This document shows positions 1-8,404 of a stretch of 64,000 nt of DNA, in pieces. Both the position numbers and the translations under genes were made by a program. Origin of the DNA: Fodinicola acaciae (GTDB taxonomy: Bacteria; Actinomycetota; Actinomycetes; Mycobacteriales; HKI-0501); contig NZ_WOTN01000004.1 of assembly GCF_010993745.1 (NCBI RefSeq), positions 186,001 to 250,000 on the forward strand, read 5' to 3'. The notes below the pieces were generated by a model, which was not told the DNA's origin, did not search any database, and saw only the letters and a list, made by a program, of their open reading frames with translations. Positions within the stretch are counted from its first letter, which is position 1; every line of letters begins with the position of its first letter.

Positions 1-213
1 GTCGACCGCCGCGAGCATGTTGTACGGCCGGTCCGGGTCCGGCGGCGCCGACTTTCCAAAGCCCGGCAGGTCGATCGCCCACACGTCGTGCTGCTCGGCC
101 AGCAGGTCGAGCACGGGTTTCCAGGCCTGCCAACGATGTCCGATGCCGTGCAACAGCACCAAAGGCGTGCCGGTGCCGCGCCGCTCGTAGACCAGGTCCT
201 CCACGCGATACAT
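1..213 (-). CDS. alpha/beta hydrolase, N-terminal part (runs off the window)
   Basis: The reverse strand from an ATG at 213 encodes 71 residues before the window edge. The visible part has the oxyanion-loop LLHGIGH around residue 20 and a DLPGFGKS strand/loop typical of alpha/beta hydrolases; the nucleophile elbow lies beyond the edge. A GGAGG ribosome site sits just upstream of the ATG. It is 9 bp downstream of the AurF-like gene on the same strand, so the two are probably co-transcribed. Substrate unknown. Confidence 0.85.
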   Translation of the reverse strand, partial: MYRVEDLVYERRGTGTPLVLLHGIGHRWQAWKPVLDLLAEQHDVWAIDLPGFGKSAPPDPDRPYNMLAAVD

Positions 214-222
214 GGCGGCCTC

Positions 223-1110
223 CTAGCCGATCAGTCCGGAACGCCGCCACCACGGCCGTCCCGGCCCTTTCGTCAGACCGACCTCGTCGAGAAAGTCCAC
301 CAGCCGCTCACCCGACCAGCGCAGTGTCTCGCGGAAATGCGGATTGCGCCGAGCCTCGCGCGCGGCCTCGCGCGGATTCAGGCCGACAGCCGCATAACAC
401 TGCGGTCGTACGAGCGTGCCGGCGATGACCTTCGCCGCCGCACCGGTGATGAACTGGTGCCAGGCTCGTGCGATCGGCGACGCCGCGGCCATCTGCCGGA
501 CGATCTCCTCACGTGCGAAGGTGACGTGCCGAGCCTCCTCCAGCACGTGGATCCGGCTCACCATCCGCACCAGCGGCTGGACGTTCTCGTCCCTCATCCC
601 CTCACGCTGATAGCGGTCGAGGATCTCCTCGGCGATCAGGATCGCCGCGTAATTGCTCGGTCCGAAGCCAAAAGTCTTGATGAACCGGCCGAGCTCGTGG
701 GTCAGCCGCGGCGCGCGATAGGCCGGTACGCCGATCCGCTCGACCAGCCGGCCGAACATCACCGAGTGCCGGCACTCGTCGGCGATCTCGGTCAGGGCCC
801 ACTGCGGATGCCGGGTGGTGGGGTCGGAGCTGTACGTGTCGCGCAGCAGCATCTGCATCAGGATCATCTCGAACCAGATGCCGGCGGTCGCGATGCTGGC
901 GACCTCCTGCTTGGACAGCTCGACGCGCTGCTCGTGGGTCATCTGCTCCCACAGCCTGGTGCCGTAGAGCGAGACGCGGTGCTCCGGCAGGTAGAACATG
1001 CCCTCGACCAGCGGCGCTTCCCAGTCGATGTCGACGTCCGGGTCGTAGGAGTTCTTGGCCGACGAGTTGAGCAGCCGTTCCGCAGTCTTCTCTCGAATCG
1101 CGGCGGTCAT
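223..1110 (-). CDS. AurF-like diiron oxygenase (PF11583 type)
   Basis: A 295-residue soluble protein resembling the p-aminobenzoate N-oxygenase AurF / metal-dependent hydrolase-like diiron family. Helical metal-ligand motifs are visible: DECRH at residues 111-115 and EEARH at 191-195, plus an acidic EE at 161-162, the pattern expected for a carboxylate/histidine-bridged diiron site. An upstream in-frame ATG (1164) exists, but the ATG at 1110 has a GGAGGGG ribosome site at good spacing and fits the family, so it is preferred. It heads a minus-strand pair with the alpha/beta hydrolase and diverges from the DUF4873 gene. The substrate (amine oxidation, lipid or other) cannot be read from sequence. 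Confidence 0.8.
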   Translation of the reverse strand: MTAAIREKTAERLLNSSAKNSYDPDVDIDWEAPLVEGMFYLPEHRVSLYGTRLWEQMTHEQRVELSKQEVASIATAGIWFEMILMQMLLRDTYSSDPTTRHPQWALTEIADECRHSVMFGRLVERIGVPAYRAPRLTHELGRFIKTFGFGPSNYAAILIAEEILDRYQREGMRDENVQPLVRMVSRIHVLEEARHVTFAREEIVRQMAAASPIARAWHQFITGAAAKVIAGTLVRPQCYAAVGLNPREAAREARRNPHFRETLRWSGERLVDFLDEVGLTKGPGRPWWRRSGLIG

Positions 1111-1147
1111 CGCGTACCCCTCCGGGTTCGTGCTTCCAAAAGTAAGC

Positions 1148-1162
1148 GCTACATCTGGTAGC
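1148..1162. promoter_or_regulatory. inverted repeat in the divergent promoter region of the diiron oxygenase and DUF4873 genes
   Basis: GCTAC-ATCTG-GTAGC, a perfect 5-bp inverted repeat with a 5-bp spacer, lies 38 bp upstream of the oxygenase start. Size and place fit an operator for a TetR-type repressor, but no regulator gene is adjacent, so this is inference. Confidence 0.35.
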
Positions 1163-1232
1163 ATGTTCTGCGTCGTGGCCGGTTGTCAAGCCGCCGGCAC
1201 GCCGAGACGACGCCTGCTCACCGGAGTGACAA

Positions 1233-1550
1233 ATGACCGAGCACGAGCACGACGAAGAGGGCTACACCGGGCCCGCCACGCTCGTTTCCAGCGACGCCGA
1301 GCTGGCCGTCCAGGTCGAGCTGCGCGGCTACTTCCAGCCGATCGACGGCCGATATCACTGGTACGGCCGGGTCGCCGCGGACCCGGCGGTGACCGAGCTG
1401 GCCGGCAACGGACGCAAGCAGGTGGTGGTGCGTACGCCGGGCGGCGAGGCGGTCGGCACGCTGTCCGACGTGGACCCGTGGGGCCGCTTCCGCGTCACCG
1501 GCACGAGCCGCCCACCCTTCGCCGTCGAGACCGCACCGGCCGACGCATAA
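1233..1550 (+). CDS. DUF4873 domain protein
   Basis: A 105-residue protein with the GYxGPATL start and the LRGYFQPIDGRYHWYGRV core that I recognise from DUF4873, a small actinobacterial domain often found fused to or beside flavin monooxygenases. No signal peptide or membrane segment. A GGAG site precedes the ATG by 6 nt. Its stop codon TAA forms part of the -10 box of the next gene. It is divergent from an oxygenase gene, consistent with a role linked to oxidative metabolism, but its biochemical activity is unknown. Confidence 0.75.
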   Translation: MTEHEHDEEGYTGPATLVSSDAELAVQVELRGYFQPIDGRYHWYGRVAADPAVTELAGNGRKQVVVRTPGGEAVGTLSDVDPWGRFRVTGTSRPPFAVETAPADA

Positions 1551-1553
1551 CCT
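1548..1553 (+). promoter_or_regulatory. -10 box of a leaderless promoter for the Rsm22-like gene
   Basis: TAACCT is followed by 7 nt and the GTG start at 1561, with no ribosome site. The box overlaps the stop codon of the DUF4873 gene. Confidence 0.5.
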
Positions 1554-1560
1554 CTCATGT

Positions 1561-2478
1561 GTGGATCTGGCTGACGCGCTCGAGGAGCTGGCAGGTGAGC
1601 TGCCCGCGCGGCGACTGGCCGACGAGGTCGAGCGCTGGCAGCGGATCTATCGCGATCCGGCGGCGGACCTTGCGGCGGCACCGCGGCTGACGCCGGAGCA
1701 GGCGATCGCGTACGCGGTCTATCGGATGCCGGCGACGTACGCGGCGACCACGGCGGCGCTGACCGAGGTCGCTGCCGCGATGCCGGATTTCGCGCCGGTC
1801 AGCATGCTCGACATCGGCGCCGGCGCCGGCGCGGCGAGCTGGTCCGCGACCGATGTTTTCCCATCGATGAAAGACATCACCGCGATCGAGCGCGACCCGG
1901 CGATGCGAGCGGTCGGCCAGCGGCTGGCGGAGCGGACGTACGTCACCGCCGATCTCGCGACCAAGCGGGACTTTCCGAGCGCCGACCTGGCGGTCGCCAG
2001 CTACAGCCTCAACGAACTGTCCACTGTGGACACTGTGATCGCCGAGCTGGCACGGAAAGTCCAGACCATCGTCATCGTCGAGCCTGGCACGCCACGCGGT
2101 TTCGCCGGCATCAGAGCGATCCGTCGACAGCTCGTCGACCTTGGCATGCGCGTCGCGGCTCCGTGTCCGCATGACGGCGAGTGTCCGATCGTCGACCCGG
2201 ACTGGTGCCACTTTTCCGTACGCCTGCAGCGATCGGCCGTCCATCGGCGGGCGAAGCGAGCCGATCTCGGTTACGAGGACGAAAAGTTCAGCTATGTCGC
2301 GGCCACCCGGCTGCCGGTCGAGCGCGCGTCGGCCCGCGTACTTCGCCATCCGCAGATCCGCTCGGGTCACGTGATGTTGCGGCTCTGCCGGGACGGCATC
2401 GAGGACGTGACCGTCTCGAAACGCCAAGGCGACGCCTACAAACGCGCGCGGCGCATCTTGTGGGGAGACGCGTTTTAG
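1561..2478 (+). CDS. Rsm22-like ribosomal small subunit methyltransferase
   Basis: A 305-residue SAM-dependent methyltransferase-like protein of the Rsm22 family (PF09243), whose mitochondrial member METTL17 acts in small-subunit assembly. The SAM loop LDIGAGAGAASW is at residues 83-94. A cysteine cluster CPHDGECPIVDPDWCHF (C202, C208, C216) matches the family segment that holds an Fe-S cluster in the mitochondrial homologue. The GTG start is chosen because a TAACCT box lies 7 nt upstream (leaderless). The 3' end overlaps the end of the convergent cyclase gene by 4 bp. Confidence 0.8.
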   Translation: MDLADALEELAGELPARRLADEVERWQRIYRDPAADLAAAPRLTPEQAIAYAVYRMPATYAATTAALTEVAAAMPDFAPVSMLDIGAGAGAASWSATDVFPSMKDITAIERDPAMRAVGQRLAERTYVTADLATKRDFPSADLAVASYSLNELSTVDTVIAELARKVQTIVIVEPGTPRGFAGIRAIRRQLVDLGMRVAAPCPHDGECPIVDPDWCHFSVRLQRSAVHRRAKRADLGYEDEKFSYVAATRLPVERASARVLRHPQIRSGHVMLRLCRDGIEDVTVSKRQGDAYKRARRILWGDAF

Positions 2479-5400
2479 CGGCAGAGCAGCCGCTCGGCCA
2501 GGCCGTCGGTGGCGCGGCGCTCGCTGACCTGCTCGGTCGCGTACGCCAGCGTGCAGGCCTCTTCCATCGCCTCGCACGCCAGCTGTGTGGCACCGGTCGC
2601 GGCCAACGCCTTCGCCAAAGCACGTGCGGCGACGACTCGGCTGCGTACGTCCTCGGCTGGCACGTCACGCGCGCGCTGGGCCCATGACAACGCCTCGTCG
2701 GAGCGACCGGCATCGACCAGCATCGCCGCGTAATGCGCCAAGGCCTGGCGGCGCGGAAACACCAGCGACGGACTGGCGGCGGCCTTCGCGACATCGGTGA
2801 GCAGGCTGATCGCCTCGTCCAGATCGCCCTGCGCGCGCCGCGCACGAGCCAGCAACACGACCGGACCGACCGCGGCGGCCTCGGTGACCTGCAGCGGTGT
2901 GATCAGCTCCAAGGTCACGCGCGCGTCCGCCTCGGCACCGACCGCGTCGCCGGCGTCGAGCTTGCAATAGCCGAGCAGCGTACGCGCGACGCCGAAGGTC
3001 AGCGGATGCGCCGCCTGCTCGGCAATCCGTACGGCCTCGACGAAAATCGGCGTGGCCGTGCCGGCCAGAGCGGCCGGATCGGCGCACCGATCGCGTGCGA
3101 CGACGCCGCGTACGACCAGCGCCAGCGACCGACCCCAGGCATCGTCCAGCTGCTCGAAGGCACGCAGCGCGACCCGGGCCTCCTTGTCGGCCTTGGCCAG
3201 CTCGCCGAGCTCGGCCGCCGCGTACGCGTCGACCATCCGCACCGCCGCGCCACCCCACTCGTCGCCGAGCCGCTCTGCGTACGGCAGAAACTCGGCGGCG
3301 AGCGCTCGCGCTTGGCGCAGCCGGCCCTGCAGGAGCCGTACGAAAGCCTCGGTGCCGGTGACCCACGACCGACCGGCGACGTCTTTCAGGTCAACGAAAA
3401 GCGTCGCGGCGCGATCCAGTGCCACCTCGGCGCGGTCGAAATCGCCGCGTGAGGTCGCCGACCAGGCGATGTTCTGCAGCGCCCAGCCCTGACCGGGACG
3501 GTCGTGCTGGGCCAGTGACAGCTGATAGGACTGCAGGAATCGCTCGTCGGCGTCGGCGAGCCGCCCGGTCAGATAGTCGAGCATGCCCAGCCGGCGCAGC
3601 GCCTCGGTCTCGTACTCCGGCAGCTCCGCCTGCTGCGCGACGGTCCGCCACGCGGCCGCGGCCTCCTCGAAGTGGCCGAGCGCCCGCTCGGCCTCACCGA
3701 TGATCAACAGTGAACCGGCCGAGGTGACCTTGTCGCTGGCCGACACGTCCTGATGCAGCCGCTCGGCCAGCGCCAACGCCTCGGCGTAACGGCCCGTGCG
3801 TACCCATGCGCGCGCTCGCGCCAGCGTCAGCTCCACCGGCAGCTCGTCCTTGGCCAACGCGGCCGCGCGGTCGAGGAAACCGGCCGCCTGCGCCGGCTGC
3901 GAGTCGGCGAAAGCCGCTGCGGCGAGCCGACCCAGCGCCGCCACGCCGATCGAGGCGACCGCGCGCGGATCGGCGCCGGGCGCCAGCCGCATCGCGTCGG
4001 CCAGGCTCAGCGCCTCCTCGGCGTGCCGGGCGACGAACGTGTCGCGCTCGATGCCGGCCAGCTCCGGGTCGTCAGGCGCCAGCGTCTCGGCCCAGCGGGC
4101 CAGGTGCGCGTGCCGGGCGGCCAGGTCGGTCTTGCCGACACCGGCGTACGCGGCCTGGCGCATGAACGCGGTGACGAACGTGTAGCCGCCGCGGTTGGAC
4201 GGCCGCAGCATCCGCCGCGCGACCAGCTCGGCGATGTCCTTTGGCAGCCGCTCCAGCTGCAGCGGGACGCCGACCGCCTGCTCCGACCGCAGCACCGCCA
4301 ACGCGCGTACGGGGATGCGCTCGCCGACCACCGCCGCGTCTCGCAGCACCGCGCGAGCGCCGGCCGGCAACGAGTCGATGCGAGCGGTCAGCACGGCGGC
4401 CAGGTCGACCGACAGCAGCCGGCCGGACAGGCTGCCGGGCTTGAGCTGCCAGCCGGCGCTGCCGCCGGTCAGCGCGCCCTGCTCGACCAGCAGCGCGACC
4501 AACTCGGCCAGATAGAACGGGTTGCCCTGCGCCATCGCCAGCAGCCGTTCCTGGTCGGCCGCCGGCAGCTGGCCGCCACCGAGATACGCGCGGAGCAGCC
4601 GCGCGGAAGCGGCGCCGGACAGCGGCGCCAGGGTGGTGACCTCGGCGTCCGGAAAGCGGCTGAGCAGCTCGCTGCCGCGCGCCAGCTCGGCACGGCCGAG
4701 CAGCAGCGTCAGCACCGAGCACCCCTGCAGCCTGGTGATCACGTCGGCCAGCGCGGTGGCCGTCTCCGGCGGCGCGTTGTGCGCGTCGTCGATGATCAGC
4801 ACCACCGGACAGGTCTCCTCCGACATCGCGCGCAGCAGGTTGGCGACCGCGGCCGGCACGATGTCGCGCGCCTCGGTGCCAGGCGGCCGGCCACCCGGCA
4901 CGACACCTGACCGTGGCGGCGTCTCCGCGGAACCGACCAGCTCCAGCAGCGGCTCGAGCGCGGCCTGCAGGTCGGCGCCGTCCGTGTGCGTGCGCAGCCG
5001 CTCGACCGTGCGGCGCACCCGATCGGCGACCTCGGCGCGGCTGTCGTCCGGCTCCACGCCACAGGCCTGCCGGACCAGCCGGACCAGCGGACCGAGCCGG
5101 CCGTCACCGTACGCGGCGCAGCGGACCCGCAACGTGCAGCCGTGCAGCGTGTTTTCCGCGTACCGGCCGAACTCCGTGCCGAGCCGCGTCTTGCCGATGC
5201 CGGCGTCGCCGGTGACCACGAGCAGGTGGCTCGACTCGCGGTCGGAGACCTCCAGATAGCGGCCGGCGAGGCGTCCCATCTCGGCCTCGCGGCCGATGAA
5301 CGGCGCCTCGTCGCCGAGCCCCGGCCGCGCACCTGGCGCATCGCGCAGGCTGAGCAGCTCGTACGCCTCGACCGGCTCGCGTTTTCCCTTGAGCCGCAAC

Positions 5401-5996
5401 GGCGGCAGCCGCCGCCAGGCGGCACGGTCACGGGTCGCGCGCTGGGTCGCGACGCCGGCGTACACGCCGCCGACACCGGCCGCGTCGGCCAGCCGCGCCG
5501 CGGTGTTGACGGTGTCGCCGATGACCGTGTATGACAGCGCCGCCTGCACGCCGGCCGCGACCTCGCCGGTGTTCAGGCCGACGCGCAGGCCGAGCCGGCG
5601 GCCACCGCCGACCTCGTCCTCGACCATCCGGCGTACGGCTCGCTGCATGGCGAGCGCCGCGCGTACCGCCCGCTCGGGATCGTCCTCGTGTGCGACCGGC
5701 GCGCCGAAGACCGCCATGATGCCGTCGCCGACCAGCTTGTCGACGTTGCCGCCGAAGGCCGTCACGGCCTGCGCGCAGGCGGCCATCACGCGGTCGGTGA
5801 CCGCGCCGACCCGCTCCGGGTCGAGCTGCTCGGACCACGCGGTGAACTCGGACAGGTCGCCGAACAGCACCGTCACCACCCGCCGCTCGGTGGGGATGCC
5901 GACGGTGGCGGCCGGCAGAGCCGCGCCGCAGGCGTGACAGAAGTGCGCGCCGGGGACCGCGACGGTCCCGCACACCGGACATCTCACCCCGGTCAC
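2475..5996 (-). CDS. zinc-ribbon / class III adenylate cyclase / AAA ATPase / TPR signalling protein
   Basis: A 1173-residue cytoplasmic multidomain protein. Order: double CxxC zinc ribbon (residues 6-24), class III nucleotide cyclase domain (about 38-215), AAA/NB-ARC-like ATPase with Walker A GDAGIGKT and Walker B VVLIIDDAH (about 245-560), then a long helical TPR-like region to the C-terminus. Cyclase metal residues (FGDLSEF and VGDGIMAVFG) and the substrate/transition-state signature VIGDTVNTAARL are intact, with the Lys of VDKLVGDG suggesting ATP as substrate, so catalysis is likely. The GTG start directly abuts the stop of the MBL gene (TAGGTG), so translation is probably coupled. The signal sensed is unknown. 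Confidence 0.9.
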   Translation of the reverse strand: MTGVRCPVCGTVAVPGAHFCHACGAALPAATVGIPTERRVVTVLFGDLSEFTAWSEQLDPERVGAVTDRVMAACAQAVTAFGGNVDKLVGDGIMAVFGAPVAHEDDPERAVRAALAMQRAVRRMVEDEVGGGRRLGLRVGLNTGEVAAGVQAALSYTVIGDTVNTAARLADAAGVGGVYAGVATQRATRDRAAWRRLPPLRLKGKREPVEAYELLSLRDAPGARPGLGDEAPFIGREAEMGRLAGRYLEVSDRESSHLLVVTGDAGIGKTRLGTEFGRYAENTLHGCTLRVRCAAYGDGRLGPLVRLVRQACGVEPDDSRAEVADRVRRTVERLRTHTDGADLQAALEPLLELVGSAETPPRSGVVPGGRPPGTEARDIVPAAVANLLRAMSEETCPVVLIIDDAHNAPPETATALADVITRLQGCSVLTLLLGRAELARGSELLSRFPDAEVTTLAPLSGAASARLLRAYLGGGQLPAADQERLLAMAQGNPFYLAELVALLVEQGALTGGSAGWQLKPGSLSGRLLSVDLAAVLTARIDSLPAGARAVLRDAAVVGERIPVRALAVLRSEQAVGVPLQLERLPKDIAELVARRMLRPSNRGGYTFVTAFMRQAAYAGVGKTDLAARHAHLARWAETLAPDDPELAGIERDTFVARHAEEALSLADAMRLAPGADPRAVASIGVAALGRLAAAAFADSQPAQAAGFLDRAAALAKDELPVELTLARARAWVRTGRYAEALALAERLHQDVSASDKVTSAGSLLIIGEAERALGHFEEAAAAWRTVAQQAELPEYETEALRRLGMLDYLTGRLADADERFLQSYQLSLAQHDRPGQGWALQNIAWSATSRGDFDRAEVALDRAATLFVDLKDVAGRSWVTGTEAFVRLLQGRLRQARALAAEFLPYAERLGDEWGGAAVRMVDAYAAAELGELAKADKEARVALRAFEQLDDAWGRSLALVVRGVVARDRCADPAALAGTATPIFVEAVRIAEQAAHPLTFGVARTLLGYCKLDAGDAVGAEADARVTLELITPLQVTEAAAVGPVVLLARARRAQGDLDEAISLLTDVAKAAASPSLVFPRRQALAHYAAMLVDAGRSDEALSWAQRARDVPAEDVRSRVVAARALAKALAATGATQLACEAMEEACTLAYATEQVSERRATDGLAERLLCR

Positions 5997-6674
5997 CTAC
6001 GGCAATCCACGGAGATATTCCAGCTGCGCGCGTACGGATGCGGTCGCCGCCGGCCACACCGACCGGTCGACCTCGGCGTACACGCGCTCGACGACCTGCT
6101 CGGCGGTCGTGTCTCCGGCCGCCAGCGCGTCCCTGACCTGCTGCAACCGCTCCTCGCGATGGCGCAGATAGTCGCCGGCGACCGCCTGCAGGTCAGGCAG
6201 TGTGGGGCCGTGGCCGGGCAGCACCTCCAGCGGACCGAGGTCGCGCAGGACCCGCAAGGTCGACAGATAGGGACCGAGCTTGTCGACGACCGTCGTGCCG
6301 CGGCCGAGGATCGTGTCACCGGTGAACGCGGCCTGGTCGCGCCAGACGAAGGTGTACGAGTCGTCGGTGTGGCCGGGCGTGTGGATCGCGGTCAGGCCGG
6401 GGACGACCTCCTCGCCGTCCTCGTACGCACCTGGCTCGCGGACCGGTGCGTTGGTCAGCTCGGCGAGCCGCGGCACCGCCTCGGTGTGGTCGAAGTGGTG
6501 GTGCGTGGTGATGATCAGGCTGACCGGACCGAGCGCGGTGATCGCCTTCAGATGGCCGTCGTCGAGCGGCCCCGGGTCGATGACCACGCCGCCGTCCAGG
6601 ACGTACGTGTTGGTGCCGTCGAGCGTCATCGGGCCGGGGTTGGGCGCGAGGATCTGGGTGACGCCGTCGGTCAT
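5997..6674 (-). CDS. MBL-fold metallo-hydrolase
   Basis: A 225-residue metallo-beta-lactamase-fold hydrolase. Zinc ligands are all visible: THHHFDH (residues 57-63), HTPGHTDDS, FTGDTIL and PGHGPT. It belongs to the group encoded beside nudix and RidA genes in actinobacteria (Rv3677c-like). The chosen ATG overlaps the nudix stop codon as ATGA, and its own stop abuts the cyclase GTG, giving a tight three-gene operon. Glyoxalase II- or LACTB2-like hydrolysis is possible; the substrate is not evident. Confidence 0.85.
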   Translation of the reverse strand: MTDGVTQILAPNPGPMTLDGTNTYVLDGGVVIDPGPLDDGHLKAITALGPVSLIITTHHHFDHTEAVPRLAELTNAPVREPGAYEDGEEVVPGLTAIHTPGHTDDSYTFVWRDQAAFTGDTILGRGTTVVDKLGPYLSTLRVLRDLGPLEVLPGHGPTLPDLQAVAGDYLRHREERLQQVRDALAAGDTTAEQVVERVYAEVDRSVWPAATASVRAQLEYLRGLP

Positions 6675-7540
6675 TCCGCCTCCCGTACGTACGCCGGATC
6701 CTCCGGGGTGACGAACCGGAACGCGCCGCTCTCGGTCGGATGCAGCTGCGGCGTGATCCGCTCGATGTGCCGGCCCTCGGCCGCCTTCAGCGCGTCGGCG
6801 GCCGTGGCGAACTCGGCCAGGTCGAGCAGTGTGTAAGCGGTCGGCGGCACCATGATCCGCTCGCCCGCGTCCAGCTCGGCGATCGCGTCGGCCGGCCGCA
6901 CCCAGGCCACGTCGGACGCCTCCGCGGCGACCGCGCCGGTGCGCTGGCCGGGCGGCAGCGCGGCGAGCAGGAAGCGCGTGTCGAAGCGGCGGATCTCGAC
7001 CTCCGGTGTCAGCCAGTGCGACCACGGCCGGAGCAGGTCGGCGCGGATCCTCAGGCCGTGCCGGGTCAGCAGCTCGGTCAGGCTGGTCCCGCGGTTTTCC
7101 AGCGCTCGCGCGGCTTCCTGCCACTCCGGCGTACTCGTGTCGCCGACGACCGTCTCGTCATCGGGGCCGGCCAGCAGGACACCGGACTCCTCGAACGTCT
7201 CGCGTACGGCCGCGGCTATCAATCCGCGAGCCAGCGGCTCGTCGGCGGACAGGCTCGCGGTCCACTCCACCGCGGGCGGCCCGGACCACGGCACGTCGAC
7301 GGCCCCGATGTCGGCCGGATCGACCGTGCCGCCGGGAAAGACCGTCATGCCGCCGAATGCCTTCATCGAGCCCTGCCGGCGGAGCAGATAGGTCTCCAGG
7401 CCGCGCCGGCCGTCGCGCAGCAGGATCACCGTCACCGCGTCCCGGACCGGCGCTTTTTCGCGCGGTTGCGACGGATCCCGCGCACGCGCCTTCGCGGCCT
7501 GGGCCGCGATCGCGGCGGGGATCTCGAACTGGCGCCTCAC
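6671..7540 (-). CDS. nudix hydrolase, NUDT19-like
   Basis: A 289-residue nudix protein. The motif is split: FPGG at residues 68-71 and RETFEESGVLL at 113-123, with about 40 inserted residues between, as in the NUDT19/NUDT7-like (CoA-diphosphatase-related) group. The GTG at 7540 is preferred over longer readings because a TACGAT box stands 8 nt upstream and no ribosome site is present. It is the first gene of the operon with the MBL hydrolase and the cyclase. Confidence 0.85.
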   Translation of the reverse strand: MRRQFEIPAAIAAQAAKARARDPSQPREKAPVRDAVTVILLRDGRRGLETYLLRRQGSMKAFGGMTVFPGGTVDPADIGAVDVPWSGPPAVEWTASLSADEPLARGLIAAAVRETFEESGVLLAGPDDETVVGDTSTPEWQEAARALENRGTSLTELLTRHGLRIRADLLRPWSHWLTPEVEIRRFDTRFLLAALPPGQRTGAVAAEASDVAWVRPADAIAELDAGERIMVPPTAYTLLDLAEFATAADALKAAEGRHIERITPQLHPTESGAFRFVTPEDPAYVREAE

Positions 7541-7548
7541 AACAGCAC

Positions 7549-7554
7549 ATCGTA
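7549..7554 (-). promoter_or_regulatory. -10 box of a leaderless promoter for the nudix operon
   Basis: On the minus strand TACGAT is followed by 8 nt and the GTG start at 7540; there is no ribosome site. Confidence 0.45.
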
Positions 7555-7659
7555 TGTGCTGGGACCGACGTTTCGATGTCCTTAATGCGCGGCTTGCACC
7601 GCCTTGAGGCGCATCGCCGCTGCTCAACGGTGGTTTGTCACACTCGTACGCGCCACCGG

Positions 7660-7690
7660 GACGACGCGATCGGAATCCGATTGCGTCGTC
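7660..7690. terminator. 31-bp palindrome downstream of ridA (dispersed repeat, site A)
   Basis: Arms of 15 bp around a single central A (left arm GACGACGCGATCGGA), with one mismatch. It begins 10 bp after the ridA stop on the minus strand and could form a terminator hairpin, though there is no T-tract. Near-identical palindromes occur at 58571-58601 and, shorter, at 52191-52207. Confidence 0.55.
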
Positions 7691-7699
7691 CGTGGACGG

Positions 7700-8155
7700 C
7701 TATTCGACCTCGAGGATGGCTTCGACTTCGACTGGTGTGTCCAGCGGCAGCTGGTAGACGCCGACGGCGCTGCGCGCGTGCTTGCCGGCCTCGCCGAAGA
7801 CCTCGCCGAGCAGCTCGCTCGCGCCGTTGATCACCACCGGCTGGCCGGTGAAGCCGTCGGCCGACGCGACGAAGCCGACCAGCTTCACCACGCGTACGAC
7901 GTTGTCCAGGCCGACCAGGTCCTCGACCGCGGCCAGGATGTTCACCGCGCACTGCCGCGCGTGCTTGGCGGCGTCCTCCTGGCTGACCTCGGCACCGACC
8001 TTGCCGGTCACCGGCAGCTTGCCGTCCACGAACGGCAGCTGGCCGGAGACGTAGACATAGTTGCCGGTCCGCAGCGCCGGCACGTACGCGGCGGCCGGCG
8101 GCACCACCGGCGGCAGGTCGATGCCGAGCTCGGCGAGCTTGTCCTTGACGCTCAT
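7700..8155 (-). CDS. ridA: RidA family protein
   Basis: A 151-residue RidA/YjgF/UK114-fold protein, cytoplasmic, whose family hydrolyses reactive enamine/imine intermediates from PLP enzymes. The family core YVYVSGQLPF..G and the C-terminal segment VGVYQLPLDTPVEVEAI are present, but the usual catalytic Arg context is replaced by a QLPLDTPVE version, as in the longer actinobacterial subgroup encoded beside the ArsA-like ATPases (Rv3678c). The ATG lies directly after the DUF4177 stop codon, so the two are co-translated. Confidence 0.85.
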   Translation of the reverse strand: MSVKDKLAELGIDLPPVVPPAAAYVPALRTGNYVYVSGQLPFVDGKLPVTGKVGAEVSQEDAAKHARQCAVNILAAVEDLVGLDNVVRVVKLVGFVASADGFTGQPVVINGASELLGEVFGEAGKHARSAVGVYQLPLDTPVEVEAILEVE

Positions 8156-8314
8156 CTACGCCTCCTTCGGCCGCTTCAGATAGGCGACCAACTGCTCGGT
8201 GTTGGGCCCGGGAATGACGGCCACCAGTTCCCAGCCGTCCTCCCCCCAGTTGTCCAGGATCTGCTTGGTGGCATGCACCAGCAGCGGCACGGTCACGTAC
8301 TCCCACTTCTGCAT
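8156..8314 (-). CDS. DUF4177 small protein
   Basis: A 52-residue protein starting MQKWEYVTVPL and containing DGWELVAVIPG, the signature of DUF4177 (Rv3678A-like). It is directly upstream of ridA with no gap between its TAG and the ridA ATG, an arrangement conserved in actinobacteria. It is too short for a membrane or catalytic domain and its function is unknown. Confidence 0.8.
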   Translation of the reverse strand: MQKWEYVTVPLLVHATKQILDNWGEDGWELVAVIPGPNTEQLVAYLKRPKEA

Positions 8315-8404
8315 GGCCGCACCATAACCCGGCGCACGCTGAGGTTTAAGGCAGCCCTAATCACCCCTGGTTACCGTCACCGTCCGTTAACCGAGGGGGA
8401 ATCC

